A stretch of 64,000 nucleotides of DNA from contig NZ_VBSP01000004.1 in NCBI RefSeq assembly GCF_005864045.1, positions 26,583 through 90,582 of the forward strand, in the 5' to 3' direction. Position numbers and translations under genes: made by a program. Below are positions 43,424 to 52,828 of the stretch, one piece after another (positions within the stretch are counted from its first letter, which is position 1; each line of letters opens with the position of its first letter). The notes under the pieces were generated by a model that saw nothing but the letters and a program-made list of their open reading frames with translations, was not told the DNA's origin and did no database searches. Origin of the DNA: Ruoffia tabacinasalis. GTDB taxonomy: Bacteria > Bacillota > Bacilli > Lactobacillales > Aerococcaceae.

Positions 43424-43982
43424 GAATGCTTATAGGTTATCAGATATTGAAAAAGAATGTATTGATTTTGGAATGAATGTAGTAATACATCAAATTATAT
43501 GCTTCATAATAGCTGGGTTAATTGCTATTGTGTTTGGCGTATTAATAGAATTAATGTTTGTTATTACCTTTTTCATTCCTCTAAGAATTTATGGTGGTGG
43601 ATATCATGCAAGCAGACCAAGTTATTGTTTGTTTTATTCAGGAGTGATGTTTACATTAATGTCGATTTGTCTAAAGTTTTTCGAATTGGATTACTCAACC
43701 CTTCATTGGATTTTTATTATATCTTTCTTAGTAGTGTTTGGAATTGTACATCAATGGATAAAAATATTTGTTAAGAATCTCGTTTTTATCGAGAATACTA
43801 ATCAAATTAAAATCATTCTATTAGTTATGTTAATTATTTATGTAATTGCTTTTTTTATAGGTAAGAAACATATCATGCAATATATAACATTAGCACTGAA
43901 TGCCAATGTAATATTACTAGTTATGGGAATTAGAAATCAAATTCTGAATTTATTTAAGGAAAAGCGGACTGCTAGATTTTAA
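43380..43982 (+). CDS. agrB: Accessory gene regulator B, AgrD-processing protease
   Basis: AgrB is the membrane cysteine endopeptidase that trims the AgrD tail and closes the peptide ring. The 200 residues have about six membrane segments and the catalytic pair His76 (GGGYHASRP) and Cys83 (SYCLFYS), which align with His77 and Cys84 of the staphylococcal protein. The ATG at 43380 overlaps agrD, so the two are translationally coupled; an in-frame ATG at 43416 is less likely. No transporter of the ComA type is present, as expected for agr systems. Confidence 0.92.
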   Translation: MLKRKIINKTILMIENAYRLSDIEKECIDFGMNVVIHQIICFIIAGLIAIVFGVLIELMFVITFFIPLRIYGGGYHASRPSYCLFYSGVMFTLMSICLKFFELDYSTLHWIFIISFLVVFGIVHQWIKIFVKNLVFIENTNQIKIILLVMLIIYVIAFFIGKKHIMQYITLALNANVILLVMGIRNQILNLFKEKRTARF

Positions 43983-44333
43983 AGTTAAGTTAATATATAA
44001 AATTAAATTTAGTGATCAGAATTATTCTTCCATAAGTGAATTATCTCAAACGTATTTAATTAGGAATCATGGGAGTCAAACAGTTATATCAAATAAAAAT
44101 TTAATAACCTCTTTGATGGAATTTAAGTTTATTGAAACTTCTTTCAAAAGCGTAAGAGCGAATTGACTGTTTAGAAGTAACGTTTATATTACGTTGGATT
44201 TTGTGCTATGATAATAGTTTATTTTTTGAATTGTTGAGAAAATATAATTAAATATCCCCTAAATAAATAACTGTTTAGATTTCTATAACTAATTTTAGCT
44301 AAAATAAAGTAAAAAAACGAGAGGACAAAATAT
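43983..44333 (+). other. 351-bp AT-rich gap with a possible promoter
   Basis: No gene is seen. Near 44178-44195 AACGTTTATATTACGTT forms an imperfect palindrome, followed by a -10-like TATGATAAT (44207-44215) without a good -35. This could be the promoter of the secreted-protein gene at 44334, possibly activator-dependent. The 5' half (43983-44160) shows nothing. Confidence 0.4.
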
Positions 44334-45131
44334 ATGTATAATAAGCAAAATTTTATAAAAGGAACTTTTTTTCTTTCGCTCTTGATCTTTTTATTAGGTA
44401 CATTGATTACATCGCAGAAAGTACATGCACATGATATTGCTCATGATTTTGAGCATTTAGAGTCTACAAGTGAATTTATAGAAGCGAGAAGTACAACACA
44501 AGATTACTTTGGAGATAACTTTACGATATTATATGACGATGGTTCTGATATTACACCATTTGCGATTGGAGCTTGTCCGTATGGTAATGGAATTTGTGAT
44601 GCAATAAAAAGAGGAGCTGCTAAGGTATACAATAGTACAGTAAAAACAATTGAAAAAGATTTTATTGAAGCAACGTATAACATTACATATAAAGAAGCTA
44701 AAGAATTTGCTCAAATTCTAGAATTAGAAGCGATTGCTATGAATGAAAGCCAACAAGATTCTGAAGGTGAGAACTCACCAACTTCATATTCTTATGATAG
44801 TGAACAACTAATTAAATTAATGAATGAAAAGTACATTGAATTAGTCGAAAGTAACTATTTAGAAAAAATGTTAATAAATGGAGACCTAACTGAGATGTAT
44901 TACTTATCTTTAGAAAGCGAAAAAGATTATTTGGTTGAAAATCTAGAGTTAGTAAAAGAAGAAGAAAATAAAGATACTATTAAACAGAATTGGATATTTA
45001 CTCTCATAGAAAAAAAGCCAGACAATGATTTAAAGTATAATGATTGGAAAGTAAAAGCAACAATATACAAATCAAAATCGATAAATAAAATTACATATTT
45101 TAATTTACAAGATAAATCATATTATGATTAA
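44334..45131 (+). CDS. Secreted protein of unknown function, agr-linked
   Basis: The 265-residue product has a signal peptide (about 1-32, ending KVHA) and an acidic mature part. Its only two cysteines lie close together in GACPYGNGICDAIKRGAAK (about residues 79-97), perhaps forming a disulfide. The rest is Glu/Lys-rich helix-forming sequence with no domain I recognise. It is the first gene after agrB and very AT-rich. A secreted effector, a bacteriocin-like peptide precursor or an immunity protein are all possible; none is shown. Confidence 0.65.
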   Translation: MYNKQNFIKGTFFLSLLIFLLGTLITSQKVHAHDIAHDFEHLESTSEFIEARSTTQDYFGDNFTILYDDGSDITPFAIGACPYGNGICDAIKRGAAKVYNSTVKTIEKDFIEATYNITYKEAKEFAQILELEAIAMNESQQDSEGENSPTSYSYDSEQLIKLMNEKYIELVESNYLEKMLINGDLTEMYYLSLESEKDYLVENLELVKEEENKDTIKQNWIFTLIEKKPDNDLKYNDWKVKATIYKSKSINKITYFNLQDKSYYD

Positions 45132-45231
45132 TAGCACTACACTAAAACGATGTGTAAGTATGTTGTTTTTTATTAACTAATATTATAGCCACATAATATA
45201 AAAAATATAAGACGAGAAGAAAGATTTTATT

Positions 45232-45636
45232 ATGAAAAACAAATCAAAATTAATTTTTCTATTTATATTATCTTTAACAGGCATATTTATGCCTGGAGAA
45301 GAAGTATTAGCTCAAGATAGAACGCCATTTACGGTTAATGTTACTGCGGGAGGTTATAGAGATAGTGGTGGATATAGAAAAAAATACGATTATGCTTCAG
45401 CAGCAGTTACACCAAACTCTGGTATTTATGGTGGAATATACGTAACTTTTAGAGTGAGATTCGCAACAGGCGGAGGGATAGCGACTGATTATAGGGACTA
45501 TTCTGGGCACTATCGTCAATATCTTCCGTACTATAGTGGCTTAGCAATAGCCGGTGAAGATTATTACTTAGCAGCATCAATGGACGCAGGTCAATCTAGA
45601 AATAGTGCGACAGTTAAAGGATATTGGGCACCTTAA
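45232..45636 (+). CDS. Small secreted Tyr/Gly-rich protein, agr-linked
   Basis: The 134-residue product has a signal peptide (cut after VLA, residue 27) and a mature part of about 107 residues rich in Tyr, Gly, Ser and Ala without cysteine. It ends SRNSATVKGYWAP, a beta-rich pattern. That ending recalls small secreted proteins catalogued as DUF2712, but this is a recollection and unchecked. The ribosome binding site is weak. A strong terminator follows directly, so it may be highly expressed alone. It could be an antimicrobial or surface protein. Confidence 0.65.
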   Translation: MKNKSKLIFLFILSLTGIFMPGEEVLAQDRTPFTVNVTAGGYRDSGGYRKKYDYASAAVTPNSGIYGGIYVTFRVRFATGGGIATDYRDYSGHYRQYLPYYSGLAIAGEDYYLAASMDAGQSRNSATVKGYWAP

Positions 45637-45660
45637 TAAAGAATTATGAAATCTTATTTG

Positions 45661-45707
45661 CTACATAGCGATTTTTTCTGAGAAATTAGACTGCTATGTA
45701 GTTTTTT
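45661..45707 (+). terminator. Terminator after the small secreted protein gene
   Basis: CTACATAGC (45661-45669) pairs with GCTATGTAG (45693-45701), then six T. Confidence 0.85.
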
Positions 45708-45733
45708 CATATCATAAGATAAGGAGAAAAATT

Positions 45734-46756
45734 ATGAATAAATTGATGAAGTTATTTACTAGTTTGTTAGGATTGATGATTATGGTGAATATTCACTTAA
45801 GCACTGTCACTGCACAAGGTGAGTATTCAGTTAGTGATGAACTTATACATGATGAATATCCTGAAGAAAGTTTTAAATATGAAATAATACAACAAGATGT
45901 GAATGACTTTTTAGAAGGAGTGGCGGAATATCATAATCTGGAAGTTGCAGATTTTGAACATAGTTCAATACCAGAACTAACAATGGAACGGTATTCTTTC
46001 GAGAATGAGTCTTATATATTGAGCGTTGCTCAAGTGGAGAACAGCATTGCTTATGGATATACCAGAAGTGAAGGTTTTGTGTATTATGATGTTCAAAATG
46101 TAGTTAAAGAGAATGGACTTGAAGTGTCGACGGAGGATGATTTATCTTTTGCGACTAGAGAGGAAATTACGCAAGAAATTGATACTTTAATACATAGTTT
46201 AGGTATTGAATTAGACTATTCAATTGAGTTACAAAGTATTACAGCGAATGAGATGAGTGTATTATTAAAAGAATACTTTAACGTTGAAGGTGGCGATGAG
46301 GAGATTAGTCAGACTGCGACTGATTTATACATGGCTTCAGTTAAATTTTTTATAGAAGATATCCCTATTAATGATTTTGCAATGGGAGATTATGAAGCAG
46401 GTATTGTTGCTGAAGATACTGTGTTTCAATTAACTTTTTCTGAAAATGGTCTAGAAAATTCAGATCTTAGGGGTTATAACAAAGTTGGTGAAAGATTAAG
46501 TCAAATTAATTTGAATGCTGAAGAAATAATTTCATTAATTGAAAATAAATATGAGAATATAATTATTCTTAACGATACTAAATTATCATCCTTGGAACTA
46601 GTGTATCTGCATTTGTTAGGCTCTAAAACGAGTGAAGAATCAGACATATATATCCCTGTGTGGTTAGGAGTTATTGAACAGGAAGTAGATGGAGTGACTT
46701 ATCCTACATATATATTTACTGATGCTGAAACTAAAAAGGAGTTAACATTACATTGA
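45734..46756 (+). CDS. Secreted protein of unknown function in an ABC exporter operon
   Basis: The 340-residue product has a signal peptide (cut near VTA, residue 27) and a long acidic mature part. It has no Cys lipobox and no recognised domain. Its C-terminal stretch, with IPVWLGVIEQ and YPTYIFTDAETKKEL, resembles the outer segment of envelope regulatory proteins in length and feel only. It starts behind AAGGAG and its stop overlaps the next gene by four bases, so it belongs to the exporter operon. An accessory or immunity role is plausible by position. Confidence 0.65.
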   Translation: MNKLMKLFTSLLGLMIMVNIHLSTVTAQGEYSVSDELIHDEYPEESFKYEIIQQDVNDFLEGVAEYHNLEVADFEHSSIPELTMERYSFENESYILSVAQVENSIAYGYTRSEGFVYYDVQNVVKENGLEVSTEDDLSFATREEITQEIDTLIHSLGIELDYSIELQSITANEMSVLLKEYFNVEGGDEEISQTATDLYMASVKFFIEDIPINDFAMGDYEAGIVAEDTVFQLTFSENGLENSDLRGYNKVGERLSQINLNAEEIISLIENKYENIIILNDTKLSSLELVYLHLLGSKTSEESDIYIPVWLGVIEQEVDGVTYPTYIFTDAETKKELTLH

Positions 46757-47580
46757 TTAAGTATATTACTTCTGAACTAAGGAACAATATTCTAACTTCA
46801 TATTTTTTGTTGATAATATTAGGTTATATTTTATTTTTGATTATACCGTTCTATCAAGAGTTACTTTTTGAGCGTACACATGAAGTAAATATAGCCTATA
46901 TATGGACCGTTAGTACTAATCATACGTCGATATCATTGGCATTATCGACGATTGTAAATCTATTTGTCGCTGACTTTATTGCACGAGACATAAGACAAGG
47001 CGTTTTACAATATACCTTACCCAGGATGGGGAAAAGTAAGTACTTTTTGAGTAAAATATTTATATGTATTTCTTGTTCATTCTTAATTGTTGGACTAAGC
47101 AATGCGATAGTAATATATCTTTTATCTTTGAACTTTCCTTTGATTACAAATCCTATTGAAAGTAATTCTAACATTCTATATGGACTATCCAATGGTTTCT
47201 TAATAAGAGAACACTCGGCTATATGGTTTTATGGATGGTTAATATTTAAACAATCAGCTGAGATGAACTGCATGTCTTTAATCAGTTTAGTTGTTAGTTT
47301 TTTTAGCCAGAACAAACTTGTTCTATTTACTGTCCCCTTAACATCAAATGTTGTGATTATCTTTTTAGATAAAGTAAAAATATTGCCATTTCTATTAGAT
47401 CCTCGCAAAGTTTTTTCAATGTATAATTCTCTAGGTTTGTACTTTGGAGAAGGGGATATTGAAAATAATATTGGGATATCAACAATCTATCCTATTTTAT
47501 ATCTAATAACAGTAGTAGTTATTATTTTTCTACTCATTATCTTTTTATATAAAAAGAAGTTTGAAGGAGGATATCGATGA
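46753..47580 (+). CDS. ABC-2-like membrane protein of the exporter
   Basis: The 275-residue protein has about six membrane segments and begins MIKYITSELRNNILTSYFL. The cytoplasmic loop ARDIRQGVLQYTLPRMGKSKYFLSK is the standard ABC-2 permease pattern after the first pair of segments. It starts with TTG 46753, overlapping the previous stop; AAGGAG is 11 bases upstream. It overlaps the next gene by ATGA. Together with the following permease and ATPase it forms a heterodimeric exporter. Confidence 0.75.
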   Translation: MIKYITSELRNNILTSYFLLIILGYILFLIIPFYQELLFERTHEVNIAYIWTVSTNHTSISLALSTIVNLFVADFIARDIRQGVLQYTLPRMGKSKYFLSKIFICISCSFLIVGLSNAIVIYLLSLNFPLITNPIESNSNILYGLSNGFLIREHSAIWFYGWLIFKQSAEMNCMSLISLVVSFFSQNKLVLFTVPLTSNVVIIFLDKVKILPFLLDPRKVFSMYNSLGLYFGEGDIENNIGISTIYPILYLITVVVIIFLLIIFLYKKKFEGGYR

Positions 47581-48434
47581 GGCAAATCTTTCAAATGATC
47601 TGGATTCATCTCGTTACAAATTATACTCAAAAAAGAGTTCTATTTGCTATAATACTGCAATGGTTATATATGTATTCAATTTTAAATCCAATTCTTGCTT
47701 TTGCTGATGAATTTAATTTAGATTTACACATATCTCTTTATCCTTTTTTACACACAGATCCAATTTTTATAATTGTCATAACACTATCTTTTTTGCTTAT
47801 ACTATCGAATATTCCTATGAATAATGAGATGCAGTCCTATCTGATTCACAGAACTTCTACGAGTAAATGGATTACATCACAAATATTGTATATAATCTTT
47901 AGTATTTTTATATATATAATAAATATTATGCTTAGTTATATTATTATTTCGCTTTCATATATTACTTTTCATTCTAATGACTGGGGAAAGTTGATAGGAT
48001 CACTTAATTATTATCCAGATATTATTAATCAATACGAAATTGCTATAAATATTCCTTCGACATTAGTGGTTAATTACACACCCCTGCAACTTTTTATAAT
48101 GACTGTAATAATGATGATTTTAATATTCTTCTTTTCAGGATTAATGTTGATGCTATTCAATATAATTAGACCAGGACTTGGACTGGTATTATACTCTGTA
48201 TTCATATTCTTATGTCTGGCAATCAGACACTTTAATAAATTTTATGGCTTTTATATTTCTGTCTTTTCTTGGATTTCTTTGTCAAATATTTCGACATCTC
48301 AACTTGACGGATACCCTACACTGAGCTTTGCCATAACAATTTTAGTTGTAGGAATAATAATAATGATTACTGCAATTTATTATATTGCTTATAACGACAA
48401 ATTAAGGAGAAAACTAATTTTATGGAACAACTAA
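47577..48434 (+). CDS. Second membrane protein of the exporter
   Basis: The 285-residue protein has about six membrane segments. The loop QSYLIHRTSTSKWITSQILY matches the position of the ABC-2 loop in its partner. The start ATG follows GGAGG and overlaps the upstream stop; its own end overlaps the ATPase start by 13 bp. It is very rich in Ile and Leu and A/T-ending codons compared with the housekeeping genes of this window, which suits a transferred island. Confidence 0.75.
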   Translation: MRQIFQMIWIHLVTNYTQKRVLFAIILQWLYMYSILNPILAFADEFNLDLHISLYPFLHTDPIFIIVITLSFLLILSNIPMNNEMQSYLIHRTSTSKWITSQILYIIFSIFIYIINIMLSYIIISLSYITFHSNDWGKLIGSLNYYPDIINQYEIAINIPSTLVVNYTPLQLFIMTVIMMILIFFFSGLMLMLFNIIRPGLGLVLYSVFIFLCLAIRHFNKFYGFYISVFSWISLSNISTSQLDGYPTLSFAITILVVGIIIMITAIYYIAYNDKLRRKLILWNN

Positions 48435-49060
48435 TAGTTAAGAATGTGAGTCAAAAATTTAAAGATAAAGAGTTATTTTCAGATGTTAATTTAGAACTTT
48501 CCTCCGGACATATATATGGGTTAGTTGGGGATAATGGTAGCGGAAAAACAATTTTAATGAAATCGATTCTAGGTCTTATACCATTAAATACCGGTGAAAT
48601 ATGGATGGATTCCGATAGAATTGGAAAAGACATTGAATTCTCTTTAAACACTGGTTTTTTAATCGAGATACCTTCTTTTATTCTAGATTATAATCAATAT
48701 CAGAACTTAAAATTACTCTCAGATATAAATGGGAAGATTGAAAAACAAGGTATTCTTAATGCGATAGAATCTGTTGGCTTAGATCCAAATAATAAAGAGA
48801 AAGTTAGAAACTTTTCTTTAGGAATGAAGCAGAGGCTAGGTGTGGCACAAGCAATTATGGAAAATCCAGAATTACTGATTTTAGATGAGCCAATGAATAG
48901 TCTTGATAAAAGCGGCGTTATTTTAATTAGGGAACTTATTATGAGTTTAAAGCAAGAAGGTAGAATAATTTTAATAACATCACATAATTCAGAAGATATT
49001 GATTACTTATGTGATTATGTCTTTGAAATAAAAGAGGGAAGTATTCAACAATCATTTTAA
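48422..49060 (+). CDS. ABC exporter ATPase
   Basis: The 212-residue ATPase has Walker A GDNGSGKT (about 36-43), signature FSLGMKQRLGVAQA, Walker B LLILDEPMNSLDKSG and the switch ITSHNSED. The compact size and FSLGMKQRL signature are typical of BcrA/lantibiotic-immunity-type ATPases. It closes the four-gene operon before a bidirectional terminator. The likely job is export of, or self-protection from, a peptide made by the island, or envelope stress relief. Confidence 0.88.
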   Translation: MEQLIVKNVSQKFKDKELFSDVNLELSSGHIYGLVGDNGSGKTILMKSILGLIPLNTGEIWMDSDRIGKDIEFSLNTGFLIEIPSFILDYNQYQNLKLLSDINGKIEKQGILNAIESVGLDPNNKEKVRNFSLGMKQRLGVAQAIMENPELLILDEPMNSLDKSGVILIRELIMSLKQEGRIILITSHNSEDIDYLCDYVFEIKEGSIQQSF

Positions 49061-49132
49061 TCTACAATTATATTACGAGGATAAAGGATTCCATTTTGTA
49101 TTGTATATAATCATTTAATAAAGATAATAAAA

Positions 49133-49172
49133 GAAGCCAGTACTGATGTGAGCATATCAGTACTGGCTTCTT
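49133..49172 (+). terminator. Bidirectional terminator
   Basis: GAAGCCAGTACTGAT (49133-49147) pairs perfectly with its complement at 49156-49170, between converging operons. The T tract is short. Confidence 0.8.
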
Positions 49173-49173
49173 A

Positions 49174-50316
49174 TTAATACGCTTGATATTTAACAATTTC
49201 ATCAAACAATGGAATTAAATACTGCTCTCGAATACGATAATCAGGTAATATTCCTGGAGAGGCTATGACGTTATAATTTTTAGAAGTATCAATGATACCT
49301 TCTAAATCCAAGTGATCCGCTAATTCTTCTCCTGATAAATAATAACGACTTAATGGGAAAGGACCTTGAGTATCAGCGATTAAATCATCTAAGGTTTGAG
49401 CTGTATAATTTAAAAAATGAAAGTCAGCTGGAAAATTTTCCGTAATATATTCAGCCACTTTTGCTAAATCCACTGGTGTCTCTATCCAATCTTCATAATC
49501 AGAGCGGGTATCAAAAGACATCTCCTGAGTATTCAGTTGAATGATTTTATTATCTACAATTGTCACTGAGTTTTCATCAGCAAAGCTAAATACTTGATAG
49601 CCAGCCACTTTTCCTTGTGTACCAGGTTGAATCAATGCAATATTACTTGGGTGGATACCAACATTTATAAAATGTTGATGGCCACAAATCAAACTATTGA
49701 TATCTGGAAATTGTTCCATAAGCTGATACGCTTCATCTTCTCGAGAAGGATAAGTCCAAAGGTCTCCGGTCGACGGATGATTCGTTAATCCGCCATGATA
49801 AGCAACAATAATAAGATCAGACTCTTGTTTAACTTGGGTGATTAAACTATTCAATTTGTTGATCGGTGGTTTAACCACCACATCTAATACTGACGAGTTT
49901 GTAGCTAATTGACTGCATGCACCAGTAAGAAGTCCTATGACAGCAATCTTTACACCGTTAATCGTCTTGGTTGTATAGGGTTTAAATATTAACTGACCTT
50001 GATTATCATATAAATTAGCGCATACATATTCAGCATCAAGTTTACTCACTTGCTTAAGCAGCCATTCTAAACCAAAATCTAAATCATGATTACCTGGAAT
50101 CATAATATCATAACCTATCTCATTAGCTAATTCTACTAAAGGAGTATATTGACTTTGGCTGTAGCCATAAGTAGCTAAAGGACTACCAATAAGAAAGTCT
50201 CCATTATCGATGAGTAAGTTTGCTTTTAAATCTTCCCTAACTTGTTTAAGATTTGCTAAGCCTTCATCAACATATCCATGTACATCCGTTGTTGCGAGTA
50301 TTGATACATTCTTCAT
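49174..50316 (-). CDS. 5'-nucleotidase/metallophosphatase of the UshA family
   Basis: The 380-residue protein has the calcineurin-like catalytic motifs TTDVHG, NGDFLIG, GNHDLDFG, AYHGG and CGHQHF, and a C-terminal nucleotidase-type domain. No signal peptide is seen, so it would work inside the cell, unlike classical UshA. It is the last gene of the phnD-C-E-E operon, 14 bp after phnE. It probably hydrolyses an imported phosphate ester or a nucleotide. Transporter genes of this type are paired with such phosphatases in other Lactobacillales. Confidence 0.88.
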   Translation of the reverse strand: MKNVSILATTDVHGYVDEGLANLKQVREDLKANLLIDNGDFLIGSPLATYGYSQSQYTPLVELANEIGYDIMIPGNHDLDFGLEWLLKQVSKLDAEYVCANLYDNQGQLIFKPYTTKTINGVKIAVIGLLTGACSQLATNSSVLDVVVKPPINKLNSLITQVKQESDLIIVAYHGGLTNHPSTGDLWTYPSREDEAYQLMEQFPDINSLICGHQHFINVGIHPSNIALIQPGTQGKVAGYQVFSFADENSVTIVDNKIIQLNTQEMSFDTRSDYEDWIETPVDLAKVAEYITENFPADFHFLNYTAQTLDDLIADTQGPFPLSRYYLSGEELADHLDLEGIIDTSKNYNVIASPGILPDYRIREQYLIPLFDEIVKYQAY

Positions 50317-50330
50317 TACTCCACCACTTT

Positions 50331-51107
50331 CTAACGTAATTTCTTTCGAATAGCTGTACTGAATAAGTCAATCAATACGACAACCATTATAATTCCAATT
50401 AATATAATACTAACACGTGCCCAATTACGTTGTTGTAGGGCGAATATAATTGGGGCTCCGATACCTCCGGCACCAACTAATCCAAGTGTCGTAGCACTCC
50501 GAACATTGATTTCAAAGTGGTTGAGAATATGAGAAGCTGCGATTGGTACGACTTGTGGCAGTCTTGCATATTGAAAGGACTGCATATTCGTCGAACCAGC
50601 AGCTACAACCGCTTCAACAGGAGTTTCGTCTACTCGGTCTAATTCTTCACTCACTAATTTACCAAGCATACCAATTAATTGAACACCTAAAGCCAACGCT
50701 CCAGCAAATGGACCTGGTCCAACTACTCTTACGAATAGGATAGCATAGATTAAAGCTGGAATTGAGCGGAGTAAATTCAATAATCCTCGACTCAACGTTG
50801 GAATTATTTGGAATCGCCCCCAAATAGACTTGGCACTCAGTAAGATAAATGGTAGAGATAGAACCGATCCTAAAATGGTTCCATAAAAAGCAATCACAAC
50901 GGTTTCAAACATTAGATGGATTAAATCTTCGCTTGAGCCATCATATACATAGCTTATATCTGGTTGCAGTAAACTAATAAAGATATTCCAAACATGATTA
51001 AACTGTAAGTTAACAATATTTGAGTAGTCTAAACGTATGAATGAGTAAACGACCAGGAGAACAAGGATAATCAGTAGACTATAATTAATCAGTTTCTTTT
51101 TAGTCAT
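50331..51107 (-). CDS. phnE: Phosphonate-type ABC transporter permease
   Basis: The 258-residue membrane subunit has about five to six segments and the PhnE-type loop with VEAVVAAGSTNMQSFQYARLPQV, then ATTLGLVGAGGIGAPI. It overlaps the preceding permease by one base. Two different PhnE-like genes in tandem suggest a heterodimeric channel. The substrate could be phosphonate, phosphite or a phosphate ester. Confidence 0.88.
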   Translation of the reverse strand: MTKKKLINYSLLIILVLLVVYSFIRLDYSNIVNLQFNHVWNIFISLLQPDISYVYDGSSEDLIHLMFETVVIAFYGTILGSVLSLPFILLSAKSIWGRFQIIPTLSRGLLNLLRSIPALIYAILFVRVVGPGPFAGALALGVQLIGMLGKLVSEELDRVDETPVEAVVAAGSTNMQSFQYARLPQVVPIAASHILNHFEINVRSATTLGLVGAGGIGAPIIFALQQRNWARVSIILIGIIMVVVLIDLFSTAIRKKLR

Positions 51108-51886
51108 TAGATAACCTCCCGTCGAATATATTCACTAATCCAATTTGTTGCTGACACTAAAACTAGAATAATAATGATGATTAAACTCACTCGACCAAAC
51201 TGCATAAAGCTTAACGCAGTATTTAACATCACACCAATACCTCCAGCACCAACGTAACCCAAGACAACAGAAGCGCGTATATTCACTTCAAAGGCATACA
51301 AGGCGTATGCATAGACACTTTGTGATACTTGGGGCCAAATAGAGTTCACGGCGATTTGGAAACGCGTTGCACCAATAGATTCATCTGCTTCAATCGGTCC
51401 ATCATCAATGGTTTCAATATTTGCAAAAATCAATTGTGACACCATCCCAAATGTAAACACCGCAATCGTTAAGACCCCAGTTAATTCACCTATACCAATA
51501 ATCGCAACAAATAAAGCGGCTAAAAGTAAGTTGGGTACCGTCCGGATGAGACTAAAGAATGAACGGAAGATATAAGTAATAATATAGTTTCGTGTGACAA
51601 TATAAGTGCCTAAAAAGGCTGCAGGAATAGCAAAGACAACGCCTAAGAATGTCCCTGAAACTGACATTAATATAGTCTCAATCATCGGTTCAACCAACTG
51701 ATTAATGTAACTCCACTCAGGTTGTAAGAACCCCTGAAGAAAAATCGTTGCTTGTCGGTGATTCTCCATCACTTCAGTCCAATCAGCATCAATGACTGTT
51801 CCAGCACCTAAAAAGAGAATAATAATCAAGAATGTTAAGCCCATGTGTTTGAACAAATTATCATGAATGGTTTGTTTTAATTTCAT
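51107..51886 (-). CDS. phnE: Phosphonate-type ABC transporter permease
   Basis: The 259-residue protein is the paralogous first permease, with IEADESIGATRFQIAVNSIWPQV and ASVVLGYVGAGGIGVML in the PhnE positions. It starts behind GGAGGTC, 14 bp after phnC, and is coupled to the next permease by a TAATG overlap. Confidence 0.88.
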   Translation of the reverse strand: MKLKQTIHDNLFKHMGLTFLIIILFLGAGTVIDADWTEVMENHRQATIFLQGFLQPEWSYINQLVEPMIETILMSVSGTFLGVVFAIPAAFLGTYIVTRNYIITYIFRSFFSLIRTVPNLLLAALFVAIIGIGELTGVLTIAVFTFGMVSQLIFANIETIDDGPIEADESIGATRFQIAVNSIWPQVSQSVYAYALYAFEVNIRASVVLGYVGAGGIGVMLNTALSFMQFGRVSLIIIIILVLVSATNWISEYIRREVI

Positions 51887-51900
51887 GTTCGACCTCCATT

Positions 51901-52731
51901 CTATATGTTTGTTTCTTCTTGAATTTCTTGTTGAACGTCGCTTTCAATACGTGCCTCTATTGCTTCTTGACGAGCTTCTTTTTCAGTTTCAAAGATAGCT
52001 TTACCATAGATTTCACTAAGTTTAGCATCGGTAGCTTCTGAAGCAGGTCCATCAAAGACAATCTCGCCGTCTCGCATCCCAATAATACGTGAAGCATATT
52101 TACGAGCTAAGGGCACTGAGTGGATATTAATAATGATTGTGCGATTTGCTTCTTCGTTTAAGCGCTTGAAGTCATTCATGACTGTTTCAGACGTAACAGG
52201 ATCTAAGGCAGATACAGGTTCATCTGCTAGAATTAGTTCAGCTTCTTGGACAATTGTTCTAGCGATGGATACACGTTGTTGTTGCCCTCCACTTAAGGAA
52301 TCGCTACGAACTTTTAGTTTATCAGCTAACCCGACTTTTTCTAAAGCTTTCTCAGTTCGATCATAATCTTCTTTAGAGAAGAGACCAAGTAGAGTTTGCC
52401 AGTTATTGTAGTAGCCTAAACGACCTGAAATAACATTTTTTTGGACTGTGTTTTTTCTTACGAGGTTAAATTGTTGGAAAATCATGCCAATATTACGACG
52501 CATATGACGTAATTCTTTGGCATTAGCTTGTGTGATCGATTCCCCATTAATAGAGATGTCACCTTGAGTAATGTTGTTTAACCGGTTTAAACTCCGTAGT
52601 AAAGTGCTTTTACCTGCTCCGCTTAAACCAATAATACAAACAAATTCTCCGTTATCAATCGTCAGATTAATATCGTTTAAACCTACGACGCCATTGTCGA
52701 ATACTTTTGATACATTTTTGAATTCTATCAT
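51901..52731 (-). CDS. phnC: Phosphonate-type ABC transporter ATPase
   Basis: The 276-residue ATPase has Walker A GLSGAGKST, signature LSGGQQQRVSIART, Walker B LILADEPVSALDPVTS and the switch INIHSVPLARKYA typical of PhnC. An unusual Glu/Ala/Arg-rich tail of about 30 residues follows the normal end. It begins behind GGAGGT after an attenuating terminator that separates it from phnD. Confidence 0.91.
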   Translation of the reverse strand: MIEFKNVSKVFDNGVVGLNDINLTIDNGEFVCIIGLSGAGKSTLLRSLNRLNNITQGDISINGESITQANAKELRHMRRNIGMIFQQFNLVRKNTVQKNVISGRLGYYNNWQTLLGLFSKEDYDRTEKALEKVGLADKLKVRSDSLSGGQQQRVSIARTIVQEAELILADEPVSALDPVTSETVMNDFKRLNEEANRTIIINIHSVPLARKYASRIIGMRDGEIVFDGPASEATDAKLSEIYGKAIFETEKEARQEAIEARIESDVQQEIQEETNI

Positions 52732-52758
52732 TGAATACCTCCGTTATAGTAAGTCATT

Positions 52759-52807
52759 AAAAAAATAGCCACCTTTCAACGATAACATCACGCGTGAAAG
52801 GTAGCCA
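52759..52807 (-). terminator. Intra-operon terminator between phnD and phnC
   Basis: TGGCTACCTTTCA (minus strand, 52807-52795) pairs with TGAAAGGTGGCTA (52778-52766), followed by seven T. As in ugp, this would favour excess binding protein. Confidence 0.82.
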
Positions 52808-52828
52808 TCATAAATGTAAGGTTAAAAA

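Noticed and set aside
45232..45636. Lactococcin-972-type bacteriocin
   Set aside because: The neighbours recall such loci, but the mature sequence lacks the family's pattern; recorded only as a secreted protein.
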